Position numbers and translations under genes: made by a program. A stretch of 64,000 nt of DNA from Marinobacter sp. 2_MG-2023 (GTDB lineage Bacteria; Pseudomonadota; Gammaproteobacteria; Pseudomonadales; Oleiphilaceae): assembly GCF_030546935.1 (NCBI RefSeq), contig NZ_JAUOPH010000004.1:496001-560000 (forward strand). The letters are read 5' to 3'. The notes beneath the pieces were generated by a model. It saw nothing but the letters and a program-made list of their open reading frames with translations, was not told where the DNA came from and did no database searches. Position 1 is the stretch's first letter. Every line of letters begins with the position of its first letter. This document shows positions 47,383 through 55,734 of the stretch, piece after piece.

Positions 47383-48168
47383 TTACTTTTTAGGCAGGCT
47401 CCAGGGGAAGAAAATTTGCTGCGTCCATTGCACCGACTTGAAGAGCAACAGACTCACTACCGCCAGGAAGAACAGGCCGGCAAACGCCTGGGGAATCCGG
47501 AAGAAGGATGTGGAGAACTGTATGAAGTAACCCAACCCCTCTTCTGCAGCCACGAACTCCGCAACCACCGCGCCAATAATTGCCAGGGTGATTGCAACCC
47601 GCAGCCCGGTGAAAATATGGGGAATGGCATAAGGAATTCGGATCTGCCATGTCTCACGGCGAGTGGGCGCATCCAGTGAACGGCTCAGCTCTATCAGTTC
47701 CGCCGGCGTCTCGTTAATACCCGTGGCCGTAGATACAACCAGTGGGAAGAAAGTGAGCAGGCAGGTAATCAGCACTCTTGATGGATCATCAGAACCCATC
47801 AAAACGATGATCAAGGGCGCGACTGCAACAACGGGTGTGGACTGGATGACTACCAGCAACGGATAGAGCGTGCGAGTCAACAACTCTGATCGCATCATGG
47901 CAATCGCAATGGGGACGGCTACCAGAATGGAAACCAGGAACCCCATCAAGGCCACCCGAAGAGTTGCCCACAAGTGCGTCATCCAGCGGCTGAACTCCAC
48001 GTTGAAGAAAGCATCAACAATGGCCGTTGGTGCCGGCAATACGTATTCCGGCAGAGAAAACACCCGGCACACCAGCTCCCACAACAGGATAAGTGCAACG
48101 AAAAACAACCAGGGCGCAGCTGCAAGCAGAAGGCGCCTGGTTTTCGGATCAGGCTGCTTCAGGCTCAT
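47383..48168 (-). CDS. ABC transporter permease, SsuC/ThiX type (importer 2)
   Basis: The 261-residue six-helix permease carries the coupling segment ELSRSLDAPTRRETWQIRIPYAIPHIFTGLRVAITLAIIGAVVAEF. Its start overlaps the end of the ATPase gene by 20 bp. Together with the two genes upstream it forms a complete importer whose operon also encodes a deaminase and a flavoprotein, pointing to uptake of an aminated purine or pyrimidine. Confidence 0.88.
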   Translation of the reverse strand: MSLKQPDPKTRRLLLAAAPWLFFVALILLWELVCRVFSLPEYVLPAPTAIVDAFFNVEFSRWMTHLWATLRVALMGFLVSILVAVPIAIAMMRSELLTRTLYPLLVVIQSTPVVAVAPLIIVLMGSDDPSRVLITCLLTFFPLVVSTATGINETPAELIELSRSLDAPTRRETWQIRIPYAIPHIFTGLRVAITLAIIGAVVAEFVAAEEGLGYFIQFSTSFFRIPQAFAGLFFLAVVSLLLFKSVQWTQQIFFPWSLPKK

Positions 48169-48937
48169 AAATATGCTTCCTCAGTCGTTCTGTGAGTTCC
48201 GCGAACCGGGGCTCGGAAATGGTATGCCGGGTCCTTGGCCGGGGCAGATCGACATCCAGCATCTCCAGCAAGGTTCCAGGCCGCTTGCTCATCACCAGAA
48301 CCCGATCCGCGAGCAGTACCGCTTCTGCAATCGAGTGCGTAATGAACAAAACAGTTTTGGGGTTTTCCTCCCAGATTTTGAGCAAATCAAAGCCAATCTG
48401 TTCCCGGGTCATGGCATCAAGCGCAGAGAAAGGCTCATCCATCAAAAGAATATCCGGGTTGAGCAAGAGCGCCCGGACAATACCCACGCGCTGCTGCATA
48501 CCGCCCGACAACTCGTCGGGCATTTTACTGGCGAAACTTTCGAGGCCCGCCATTTCCAGCAACTCATCCGCTCGCTTCTCGTCTTCACGACTATAACGGC
48601 CATACTTGTGTTTGAGCGGAAAGAGCACATTCTTCCGGACATTCAGCCAGGGCAACAAAGTCGGCTTCTGGAACACGATGCCAACATCATCCCGTGGGCC
48701 ATCGACTTGGCGACCAAACACCGAGACCTCCCCCTCGCTCGGCTTAAGCAAGCCAGAGATCATTCGCAGCAGTGTCGACTTTCCGCACCCGGACGGGCCG
48801 ACGACTGCTACAAACTCATGCCGCTGGATATCCAGGTCGACACCGGTGACCGCCATCGGCGTTTCCGGGTCCGGGTCGTACCTGTGCCCGACTCCGGAGA
48901 GCCGGACAAAAGAACGGTTAGTGGCGGGTTCAGTCAT
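48149..48937 (-). CDS. ABC transporter ATP-binding protein (importer 2)
   Basis: The 262-residue ATPase has Walker A GPSGCGKST, signature LSGGMQQRVGIVRALLL, Walker B ILLMDEPFSALDAMTR and H-loop FITHSIAEA. It is the SsuB/TauB/ThiZ type. It follows its binding protein after 2 bp and overlaps the permease gene. Confidence 0.9.
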   Translation of the reverse strand: MTEPATNRSFVRLSGVGHRYDPDPETPMAVTGVDLDIQRHEFVAVVGPSGCGKSTLLRMISGLLKPSEGEVSVFGRQVDGPRDDVGIVFQKPTLLPWLNVRKNVLFPLKHKYGRYSREDEKRADELLEMAGLESFASKMPDELSGGMQQRVGIVRALLLNPDILLMDEPFSALDAMTREQIGFDLLKIWEENPKTVLFITHSIAEAVLLADRVLVMSKRPGTLLEMLDVDLPRPRTRHTISEPRFAELTERLRKHIYEPEAA

Positions 48938-48939
48938 AC

Positions 48940-49944
48940 TTACAGCGCCTCAAGCAGCGTACGGTCAATGACGGTTTCCGGGGCGAGTGCATCCTCGTCC
49001 AGCTTTTCTGCCTGAGCCACACGGCTCCAAGTCAGGGCGACACGCTCTTCAGTAAGCGCTCCCAAGCCATCACGCTCACTCACTTCGTTGACCACCAGTT
49101 TCATGGAGTCACCAATCTGCGCAACGGCCACATCAACTTCCACCTCGGGCACCATGGCGTGCAGGGCTTCGGCAGCTTTCGTCGGGTCATCACTGGTGAG
49201 TTTCAGAGATTTGTCGTAAGCGCGCATGAAACGCTTGGCCACGTCCGGGCGCTCACTCAGGAATTTATCGGCAGCAACAATTGACGAAGAGTAGAGTTCA
49301 AGACCAGCATCAGACCAGGGCAGCACAACCAGTTTGTTGCCGGTTGTTTTGGCCTGTTTGTCAAAGAGGGCGATATTGGTCACCCAGGCAATAATGGCAT
49401 CCGTACCGCCGTTCATCAGCATTGGCCCCAGGGCGCCCGGGTCTGCTTTCGTCAACTTAACAGCGTCTTCCGGCAGATCATTATCTTTCAGCACCAGCGG
49501 CAAGAACGCGTTGGAAGAAGTGAACGGCGAGGTGGCAACTTTCTTACCCTCAATATCCGTCACTTTACTGATGCCACTGCTCTCAAGTGTAAAGAAGGCA
49601 TGGGGTGCGCGATTGAAAATACTGTAGACCGCTTTTACCGGGAGACTGTCATCCTGGGCTTTAGCAGCCATCAAGGCGCCAATATCAGCACTGCCGATGT
49701 CGGCTTGCCCGGTCGCAATCTTGGTGATGGCATCGGTAGAGCCACGACCACTTGCGATACGGACTTCCAGCCCCTCATCTGCAAAGAACCCCTCCTGAAC
49801 ACCAAGGTAAACCGGAGACTTATCCCCTCCTGGCAACCAATCCAGTTGGTAAACAACCTTATCGGCCGCCAATACAGACTGGCTCAACAACCCACCAGCC
49901 AATGAAGCTGCAATCAGAAACGAACGAGTGATACGTTTATGCAT
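48940..49944 (-). CDS. ABC transporter substrate-binding protein, NMT1/THI5-like (importer 2)
   Basis: The 334-residue protein has a signal peptide (to VLAAD) and the family run YQLDWLPGGDKSPVYLGVQEGFF, GLEVRIASGRGSTDAITKIATGQADIG and later SERPDVAKRFMRAYDKSL. It is clearly more distant from the other two binding proteins in this island, so it likely recognises a different ligand. It heads a five-gene operon and has a RutR-like site 36 bp upstream of its start. Confidence 0.9.
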   Translation of the reverse strand: MHKRITRSFLIAASLAGGLLSQSVLAADKVVYQLDWLPGGDKSPVYLGVQEGFFADEGLEVRIASGRGSTDAITKIATGQADIGSADIGALMAAKAQDDSLPVKAVYSIFNRAPHAFFTLESSGISKVTDIEGKKVATSPFTSSNAFLPLVLKDNDLPEDAVKLTKADPGALGPMLMNGGTDAIIAWVTNIALFDKQAKTTGNKLVVLPWSDAGLELYSSSIVAADKFLSERPDVAKRFMRAYDKSLKLTSDDPTKAAEALHAMVPEVEVDVAVAQIGDSMKLVVNEVSERDGLGALTEERVALTWSRVAQAEKLDEDALAPETVIDRTLLEAL

Positions 49945-49980
49945 TTGCTTTCCCCTTCTACGGTTTACGCTCTAAGTTTT

Positions 49981-49996
49981 TTGATCATTCGGTCAG
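49981..49996. promoter_or_regulatory. RutR-like operator 2 (importer 2 operon)
   Basis: TTGATCA-TT-CGGTCAG agrees with TTGACCA-NN-TGGTCAA at 11 of 14 positions. It is 36 bp upstream of the binding-protein start, the same distance class as operator 1. Confidence 0.65.
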
Positions 49997-50324
49997 GTTT
50001 TATTAGATAAAGCAAAGGCCAGGCCAGATTGCAAAACCGGACTTCAGAAACAGCTCGGTGATCAGCGCTCACCCTTCAGCAGGCTTCAATTAACGGGCCA
50101 GTTTGGACCGCCAACCCCAAATGCCACTAACTCACAGAACCCACGTTCAAGCCCCATCCATCAACAAAAGATACGCCCAAAACTAGTGCGAGATTGCGCG
50201 AAACGCCCTCATTTGATGCCCCTTGAGCCCCACCCCAGAAGAGCTTGAAACCCTCAAGCACGGGACTACTCACGATTTCAAGGCTGCTGAGGCCAATTGC
50301 ATCACTGGCACACTTTGTGAATTA

Positions 50325-50340
50325 CTGACCAGATGGACAG
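50325..50340. promoter_or_regulatory. RutR-like operator 3 (dioxygenase A)
   Basis: CTGACCA-GA-TGGACAG agrees with the RutR form at 11 of 14 positions and is palindromic in 6 of 7 pairs. It lies 26 bp before the dioxygenase start. Confidence 0.65.
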
Positions 50341-50366
50341 AATTACTTGAAACCCGGAGTGACATC

Positions 50367-51332
50367 ATGAGCATCAATAGCGAATCAGGGGCTTCACTGC
50401 CTATTATCGATTTGTCGTTGCTGGCAGGAACCGACCATCAACGACAACAGCTGGCCCAATCACTGGCCGACGCGTGCCTGCATACTGGCTTCTTCTATGT
50501 CAGCCACCACGGTATTTCCGAAACCTTGATCAAGCGTGTATTCGAGGAATCTCAAGCCCTGTTCAGCCTGCCAGGCGCTGACAAAGAAGCCATCAACAAA
50601 AGCTTCTCCAAGGCAAACCGTGGGTACGAACCTCTGAAAGGCCAAACACTGGAGCCTGGTTCACCACCGGACCTGAAAGAGGGCTTTTACATCGGTGAAG
50701 AGCTGGACAACTCAGACCCACGGGTAGAGGCAGGTCGCTTCAATATGGGAGCCAACCAGTGGCCCCGGACCCTGGCAGACTTCCGTGGCACCATGATGGA
50801 ATATTTCCAGGGGATGAATGAGCTCAGCGGCCGGATCATGGAGGCACTGGCTTTGTCACTCGGGCTGGATGAAGATTTTTTCGCGGATTTCTGCCGGCAA
50901 CCACTCTCAACCCTGCGATTGCTGCACTACCCGCCCCAACCGCCGAATCCGGCTCCCGGAGAGAAGGGCTGTGGAGCCCACACTGACTTTGGCGGCATTA
51001 CCGTGCTGCTACTGGATGACAAACCCGGGCTGCAGGTGTGGGATGCAAAGGCCGACGAATGGATCAATGCTGAGCCGATTCCCGGCACCTTTGTTGTCAA
51101 CCTTGGCGACATGATCGCTCGCTGGACCAACGACCGTTATCGCTCCACCTTGCACCGGGTGGTCAACACCTCTGGCGCAGAGCGCTACTCTGTGCCTTTT
51201 TTCTTCACCGGCAACCCGGATCACGAAGTCAGTTGCCTGCCTACTTGTCTGGATGAGGGCGACCAGCCCCATTACCCACCCACAACCGTGGAAGCTCACT
51301 TGATGGACATGTACCGGAGGACTTATGCCTGA
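50367..51332 (+). CDS. Fe(II)/2-oxoglutarate dioxygenase, isopenicillin N synthase family (A)
   Basis: ATG 50367 with GGAG upstream gives 321 residues opening SLPIIDLSLLAG, the usual start of the family's DIOX_N domain (about 10-110). The 2OG-FeII domain follows with the facial triad H205, D207 (AHTDFGG) and H263 (STLHRVV). Arg and Ser of R-x-S (R273, S275) bind 2-oxoglutarate. Members hydroxylate or oxidise small molecules; fungal thymine-7-hydroxylase belongs to this family. It is followed by an overlapping hydrolase gene, and a RutR-like site precedes it. Action on a nucleobase is inferred from context. Confidence 0.9.
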   Translation: MSINSESGASLPIIDLSLLAGTDHQRQQLAQSLADACLHTGFFYVSHHGISETLIKRVFEESQALFSLPGADKEAINKSFSKANRGYEPLKGQTLEPGSPPDLKEGFYIGEELDNSDPRVEAGRFNMGANQWPRTLADFRGTMMEYFQGMNELSGRIMEALALSLGLDEDFFADFCRQPLSTLRLLHYPPQPPNPAPGEKGCGAHTDFGGITVLLLDDKPGLQVWDAKADEWINAEPIPGTFVVNLGDMIARWTNDRYRSTLHRVVNTSGAERYSVPFFFTGNPDHEVSCLPTCLDEGDQPHYPPTTVEAHLMDMYRRTYA

Positions 51333-52092
51333 TGCACCGATCACTGCGGTACTGATTCATGGCGCCTGGGCTGGCGGCTGGGTATGGGAGACAATTACGC
51401 CCTACCTTGAAGAACGGGGGTTCCGGGTTTTGGCCCCGGACCTGCCCGGATGTGGTCCACGGCTGGGCAATCCGGCTGAAGCGTCTCTTGACCAGTGTGT
51501 GGCGGACCTTGAAAAAAAGCTTGAGAAGGTTGGAGGCCAATTGTTACTGGTTGGCCATTCCGGCGGTGGCGCCGTGGCTACACAACTCGCTGAATCCATC
51601 GCTGAACGCGTAATTGGCGTTGCTTATCTGGCAGGTATGATGTTGCCGTCAGGTACTGGCTTTGGTGAAGTGGTGGAGGAAATAATAAAGGACTTCCCTG
51701 AGGCCTCAGGCATAGGTCCTTTCCTGGACTGGGAGGCTGACGGCCAGGTGTCACGGGTACAGGCGCCTGCCATCCGGAACATTTTCCTGCAGGACGTCAG
51801 CGCTCAGGTAGCGGAGCAAGCTACCAGCCGATTTACACCCCAGGCAGAAGGTAGCCGGGCGCTAGTCCCCATCTGGAGCCAAGCTCGCTTCGGGCGGCTG
51901 CCCAGGCTCTACATCGAAGCCTTGCAAGACCGCTCGGTTATTCTACCGGTCCAACGACGTATGCAGCAGCTCGTGCCCGGTGCCAGAGTGGCCTCACTGG
52001 ATACGGGCCACGTTCCACAGGTAGCCGCACCCGAGGCTGTCGCCGACGCTCTAACAGAGTTCGTATCAGGACAGGCAAACAAAAAGGGGTGA
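51325..52092 (+). CDS. Alpha/beta hydrolase, plant methylesterase-like (EstC type)
   Basis: It overlaps dioxygenase A by 8 bp and so is translated with it. The 255-residue protein opens VLIHGAWAGGWVWETITPYLEERG and has nucleophile Ser in LLVGHSGGGAVA and the catalytic His in LDTGHVPQVAAP. The family hydrolyses small esters or lactones (methyl salicylate esterase and hydroxynitrile lyase relatives). With the dioxygenase it could remove the product of a demethylation or open an oxidised ring; that is speculation. A bidirectional terminator follows. Confidence 0.85.
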   Translation: MPDAPITAVLIHGAWAGGWVWETITPYLEERGFRVLAPDLPGCGPRLGNPAEASLDQCVADLEKKLEKVGGQLLLVGHSGGGAVATQLAESIAERVIGVAYLAGMMLPSGTGFGEVVEEIIKDFPEASGIGPFLDWEADGQVSRVQAPAIRNIFLQDVSAQVAEQATSRFTPQAEGSRALVPIWSQARFGRLPRLYIEALQDRSVILPVQRRMQQLVPGARVASLDTGHVPQVAAPEAVADALTEFVSGQANKKG

Positions 52093-52114
52093 CCTCAGCG
52101 GTCACCCCTTTTTT
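52081..52114. terminator. Bidirectional terminator between converging operons
   Basis: AAAAAGGGGTGACC (52081-52094) and GGTCACCCCTTTTTT (52100-52114) form a 14-bp stem around TCAGC, with A and T tracts on both sides. It includes the hydrolase stop codon and serves the converging binding-protein gene too. Confidence 0.93.
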
Positions 52115-52127
52115 ATTCAGCTAACAC

Positions 52128-53114
52128 TCAGTCAGCATAGACGGCTTCAATGAACGAAAGATCAAACGCCTTCTCATACTCAAGATCCTCAGGCAGAGTA
52201 CCCGCGGCCACCATGTCGTCAAAGAATGTCTCCCAGCGTTCAGCTGTCATCATGCCATAGCGCCCACCCTCGGCGGCATCAGAAAGCAGCATATTTTCTT
52301 CCTGCATTTTCGCGTGCGTATAGGCAAGCAGCTCATCCTGCATCTCCGGGTTATCAGCCTTGATCAGCGCATTGGCCGGCTCAGGGTTTTCGAAGTATGC
52401 CTTCCAGCCCTGCGCCGTTGCCGTCACCATTTTCTGTACGACTTCGGGGTTTTCCTCAACCATTTCGCGAGTTGTATCCAACGTAGCTGCGTATGCTTTC
52501 CAGCCATAGTTGGCCAGCAAAAGACTCTTACCTTTTACACCTGCCTGCTCCAGGAAAAAACCATCGTTGGTTACATAACCTTGCTGGATGGCCTGCTCAT
52601 CTCTGATGAACGGCGCAAAGCTGTAGTCATAGGCCTGCAACTGTTCATCGGTATAACCGTATTCGGTTTTCAGCCAGGGCCAATAGGCAACGCGGCCCGC
52701 CGTAGGCACACGCATGGGCTTACCTTTCATGTCCTCTAACGAGTCATTGCCCACCTCTTCATGGACCACAAGTGATTGGGGGTCTTTCTGGAAGAAAGCC
52801 GCCACTGTGACCAGAGGAATACCCTGATTCACGGCATTAAACGACTGCAAACTGTATCCCATGATGAAATCCATGGAGCCGCCCATCAGCAATTGCACGT
52901 TGTTCACCTGAGGCCCACCCATTTTGATAGTGACATCCAGCCCCTGCTCCTCATAGAGCCCCATGGCTTTGGCTGCATAGAAGCCGCCGTGCTCAGCCTG
53001 TGCGTACCAGGTGGTAGATACAGTAACCGGGATAAGTTCTTCTGCATGGGTCAAGCCGGAGATGGCACTGAGCGACAAGGTAATACCAGCCGCCAGGGTT
53101 TTAAGTTTGTTCAT
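52128..53114 (-). CDS. Orphan ABC substrate-binding protein, NMT1/THI5-like
   Basis: The 328-residue protein (signal peptide to LTHAE) shares WYAQAEHGGFY, IKMGGPQVN and several later blocks (TEYGYTDEQLQAYDYSFAPF) with the importer-1 binding protein. No ATPase or permease is encoded beside it, so it probably docks on importer 1. Its start overlaps the stop of dioxygenase B (ATGA), linking capture of a substrate to its oxidation. Confidence 0.88.
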   Translation of the reverse strand: MNKLKTLAAGITLSLSAISGLTHAEELIPVTVSTTWYAQAEHGGFYAAKAMGLYEEQGLDVTIKMGGPQVNNVQLLMGGSMDFIMGYSLQSFNAVNQGIPLVTVAAFFQKDPQSLVVHEEVGNDSLEDMKGKPMRVPTAGRVAYWPWLKTEYGYTDEQLQAYDYSFAPFIRDEQAIQQGYVTNDGFFLEQAGVKGKSLLLANYGWKAYAATLDTTREMVEENPEVVQKMVTATAQGWKAYFENPEPANALIKADNPEMQDELLAYTHAKMQEENMLLSDAAEGGRYGMMTAERWETFFDDMVAAGTLPEDLEYEKAFDLSFIEAVYAD

Positions 53115-54085
53115 AGTGATTCCTCGGTTTCCGGGCTTGATGCCCCGTAAGTGTTGGTAAGCTTCTCGTGCAAGTGCTGGCCCGCTGAAATCGGACCGTA
53201 TAAGGGGGGCGCGTCTACCGCAGTGCAGCTATCGATGCAGGCTATTTCTGCAGACTTGTTCGGATGACAGAAAAAGGCGATGGAGTAGCGGTCTTTGCGG
53301 CGGTTCTCAGGGGCCACATTCACCCGGTGGGGGGTTGAGCAAAACACATGGTTGGTCCACCGATGCATAAGATCGCCCGTGTTGACCACAACGGTTCCGG
53401 GAATCGGTGTCGCCCGTAGCCATTCTCCGCCGCGAGTACGAACCTCCAGCCCGCCGACTGCATCCTGGAATAGCAGCGTAATACTTCCGTAGTCGGTATG
53501 GGCTCCTGCCCGGCTTTCACCATCTTCGGGCTCAAACCCTTCAGGCAATGGCGGGTAATGCAACAGTCGCAGGGTATGGTCGTGCTCGTTATGAGCCTCT
53601 ACAAAGAAGTCAGCCGGCAGGTCGAGAGCCAAAGCAAACGCCTCCAGTACGCGACCAGCAGTCTGGGTGCACTCCGCCAGAAACCCGCTCATGACCGACT
53701 CAAATTGCGGCTGACCAACGGGCCAAAGGTTTTTGAACGCACCTGGTTCCGGGCGTTCCGGTGCCAGGTTGAAAGCCTCTTTCAGGTCGCCCGGACGCGT
53801 GGGGTCCAGCTTTTCCCGCTTGATTCCAACATAGCCCCGGTTACTCTCGGCATTTTGCCAGGCGACCTGCTGCTTCAGCTCAAGGGGCAGATTAAAAAAC
53901 GCTTCGGATGTGGCGAATGCTTCCGCCAGCCTGGCTTGCGGCATGCCACAACCGGACAAGTAAAAGAAACCCCAATCCTTGCTGGCTTGACGCATCTGCG
54001 CTGCCACTGCCTCACGATCCGCTTCGGTTCCATCAAGGAACGGCGCGAAATCAATTACAGGTATTTCCTGCTCATCGCCTGCCAT
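53111..54085 (-). CDS. Fe(II)/2-oxoglutarate dioxygenase, isopenicillin N synthase family (B)
   Basis: ATG 54085 is chosen because AGGAGA lies seven bases upstream; a second ATG at 54106 is less well placed. The 324-residue enzyme has DIOX_N (IPVIDFAPFLDG start) and the complete facial triad H196, D198 (AHTDYGS) and H253 (STPHRVN), with R266 and S268 for 2-oxoglutarate. It is the first gene of a two-gene operon with a binding protein. Within the shared active-site blocks it differs from A and C, so the three may have split substrates. Confidence 0.9.
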   Translation of the reverse strand: MAGDEQEIPVIDFAPFLDGTEADREAVAAQMRQASKDWGFFYLSGCGMPQARLAEAFATSEAFFNLPLELKQQVAWQNAESNRGYVGIKREKLDPTRPGDLKEAFNLAPERPEPGAFKNLWPVGQPQFESVMSGFLAECTQTAGRVLEAFALALDLPADFFVEAHNEHDHTLRLLHYPPLPEGFEPEDGESRAGAHTDYGSITLLFQDAVGGLEVRTRGGEWLRATPIPGTVVVNTGDLMHRWTNHVFCSTPHRVNVAPENRRKDRYSIAFFCHPNKSAEIACIDSCTAVDAPPLYGPISAGQHLHEKLTNTYGASSPETEESL

Positions 54086-54112
54086 GTTCTCTCCTGCTGA
54101 ATTCACAATTTG

Positions 54113-54128
54113 CTATCCATCTGGTCAA
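54113..54128. promoter_or_regulatory. RutR-like operator 4 (dioxygenase B operon)
   Basis: CTATCCA-TC-TGGTCAA has one perfect half site and 11 of 14 matches overall. It lies 27 bp upstream of the dioxygenase B start in the divergent region shared with the 8-oxoguanine deaminase. Confidence 0.6.
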
Positions 54129-54231
54129 TATATTTGCAACAGACGTGCCATATGAAAACCCCCTAAAAACCGCTCTTAACAGGGTATTTTCAGAGAAGAC
54201 CTGCATCATTAAAGTGCAGGCGCTCCATTTT

Positions 54232-54258
54232 CTGACCATTTCGTCAGGCTTTTATAAA
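54232..54258 (+). promoter_or_regulatory. RutR-like operator 5 and promoter of the 8-oxoguanine deaminase gene
   Basis: CTGACCA-TT-TCGTCAG (54232-54247) matches the RutR form at 11 of 14 positions. A -10 TATAAA follows at 54253-54258, 5 bp beyond the operator, the same operator-to--10 geometry as operator 1. Confidence 0.7.
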
Positions 54259-54324
54259 GAAAAATGAGGCATTACTATTGCATGTGAATAAGCCACAAAT
54301 TCTTTGCACGGGAAAACGCCAGCA

Positions 54325-55686
54325 ATGACAGACACTCTGCTACTGAAGAACGCCCGGGTTATCGCCACCATGGACGATGACGAGCGCGAAATTGAAAGTG
54401 GCTACATCCTTGTCCGGAATAACCGGATTGAAGCAGTGGGGCCTCAAAACGAGTGCCCGCAGGATGCTGACCGCACAATCGACCTGAGTGGCCACGTAGT
54501 CATTCCAGGCCTCATCAACACTCATCACCACATGTTCCAGTCGCTCACACGGGCCTTGCCGGCAGCTCAGAACGGCGAATTGTTTGACTGGCTGAGCGCA
54601 CTCTTTCCCGTATGGCGAAACATCACTCCGGAGATGCAGCGGGCCGCGAGCCGCACGTCCATGGCCGAACTCATGCTGTCCGGCTGCACCACCGCAGCCG
54701 ACCATGCCTACCTGCACGTCAATGGCATCACTCTGGATGACAGCGTGCAGGCCGCCACCGAAATGGGCATACGCTTCCATGCCGCCAGGGGCGCCATGAG
54801 CCTTGGTCAAAGCCAGGGCGGCCTGCCACCCGATGAGCTGGTGGAGTCCGACGAGCGCGCCATACTGAAAGATATGCAAAGAGTGGTTGAAGACCACCAC
54901 AACTACAGCCCCGACGCGATGGTCCGGGTGGCGCTGGCCCCTTGCTCCCCGTTCACGGTGACCAAGGACCTGATGCGTGAAGCGGCCACCATGGCCAGAT
55001 CATTGAAGGTAGGGTTGCACACCCATACTGCGGAGAACTGGAAGGACCTGGCATTCAGCATGGAGCGTTATGGCATGACGCCCACGGAATTCTCCGAGGA
55101 TGTTGGCTGGGTGGGTGAAGACGTGTGGCACGCCCACTGCGTCCACCTTGATGAGCCGGGAATTGCCCTGTTTGCCCGCACGGGTACCGGGGTGGCTCAC
55201 TGCCCCTGCTCCAATATGCGCCTGGCTTCCGGTATCGCTCCAGTGCGAAAAATGCTGGACGCCGGCGTGAAGGTTGGCCTGGGTGTGGACGGCAGCGCCT
55301 CCAATGACAGCGGAAACCTGCTCGATGAAGCCCGGCTGGCCATGCTCTCAGCACGGGTAAGGGACCAACAGCCAGGAGCTATGACGGCCCGCGAAGCCCT
55401 GCGTATCGCCACCCGCGGTGGCGCAGAGGTTCTGGGACGAGGCGATGCTCTGGGGCGGATACAGCCCGGCTACTGTGCCGACATAGTCGCTTTCCGTACT
55501 GACGACATTGCCATGGCCGGTGGCCAGAGCGACCCTATTGCCTCTCTGGTGTTCTGCACACCTCCACGGGTGCACTGGAGCATCATCAACGGTCGTGTGG
55601 TGATCGAGGAAGGTCAGCTTATTACCCGATCGCTGCCCCATATTATCGAGGAGCAGAACCGAATGGCCGGGCAACTGCTTTTATAA
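54325..55686 (+). CDS. 8-oxoguanine deaminase (amidohydrolase superfamily)
   Basis: ATG 54325 is preferred over an upstream TTG at 54304. The 453-residue enzyme has the amidohydrolase metal site: HHH in LINTHHHMFQSLTRALP, LHTHTAE, WHAHCVHLD and the catalytic Asp in GLGVDGSASNDSGN. The motif set LPAAQNGELFDWLSALFPVW, CTTAADHAYL and ALAPCSPFTVT is that of the PA0142-type 8-oxoguanine deaminases, formerly annotated as hydroxyatrazine hydrolases. It would turn 8-oxoguanine into urate. It is divergent from dioxygenase B under its own RutR-like site. Confidence 0.87.
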   Translation: MTDTLLLKNARVIATMDDDEREIESGYILVRNNRIEAVGPQNECPQDADRTIDLSGHVVIPGLINTHHHMFQSLTRALPAAQNGELFDWLSALFPVWRNITPEMQRAASRTSMAELMLSGCTTAADHAYLHVNGITLDDSVQAATEMGIRFHAARGAMSLGQSQGGLPPDELVESDERAILKDMQRVVEDHHNYSPDAMVRVALAPCSPFTVTKDLMREAATMARSLKVGLHTHTAENWKDLAFSMERYGMTPTEFSEDVGWVGEDVWHAHCVHLDEPGIALFARTGTGVAHCPCSNMRLASGIAPVRKMLDAGVKVGLGVDGSASNDSGNLLDEARLAMLSARVRDQQPGAMTAREALRIATRGGAEVLGRGDALGRIQPGYCADIVAFRTDDIAMAGGQSDPIASLVFCTPPRVHWSIINGRVVIEEGQLITRSLPHIIEEQNRMAGQLLL

Positions 55687-55693
55687 CCAACCG

Positions 55694-55723
55694 CGCTGTC
55701 AGGCCCGTATGGACCTGACAGCG
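55694..55723. terminator. Inverted repeat between converging deaminase and rut operon
   Basis: CGCTGTCAGG (55694-55703) and CCTGACAGCG (55714-55723) form a perfect 10-bp stem with a 10-nt loop, 8 bp after the deaminase stop and 11 bp before the end of rutF. T tracts are weak on both sides. Confidence 0.55.
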
Positions 55724-55734
55724 TCTGCCGGTCA

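Larger units (their letters stand above)
49945..50366. promoter_or_regulatory. Divergent 422-bp control region
   Basis: This gap lies between the importer-2 operon (left) and dioxygenase A (right). It holds one RutR-like site near each end (49981-49996 and 50325-50340). An open frame from 50223 runs in phase into the dioxygenase, but the extra 48 codons lack family features and contain the operator, so I treat them as non-coding. I see nothing else in the middle. Confidence 0.6.

Noticed and set aside
50223..50366. N-terminal extension of dioxygenase A to an upstream start
   Set aside because: The extra 48 codons precede the conserved DIOX_N start, have no good ribosome site, and contain the RutR-like operator.
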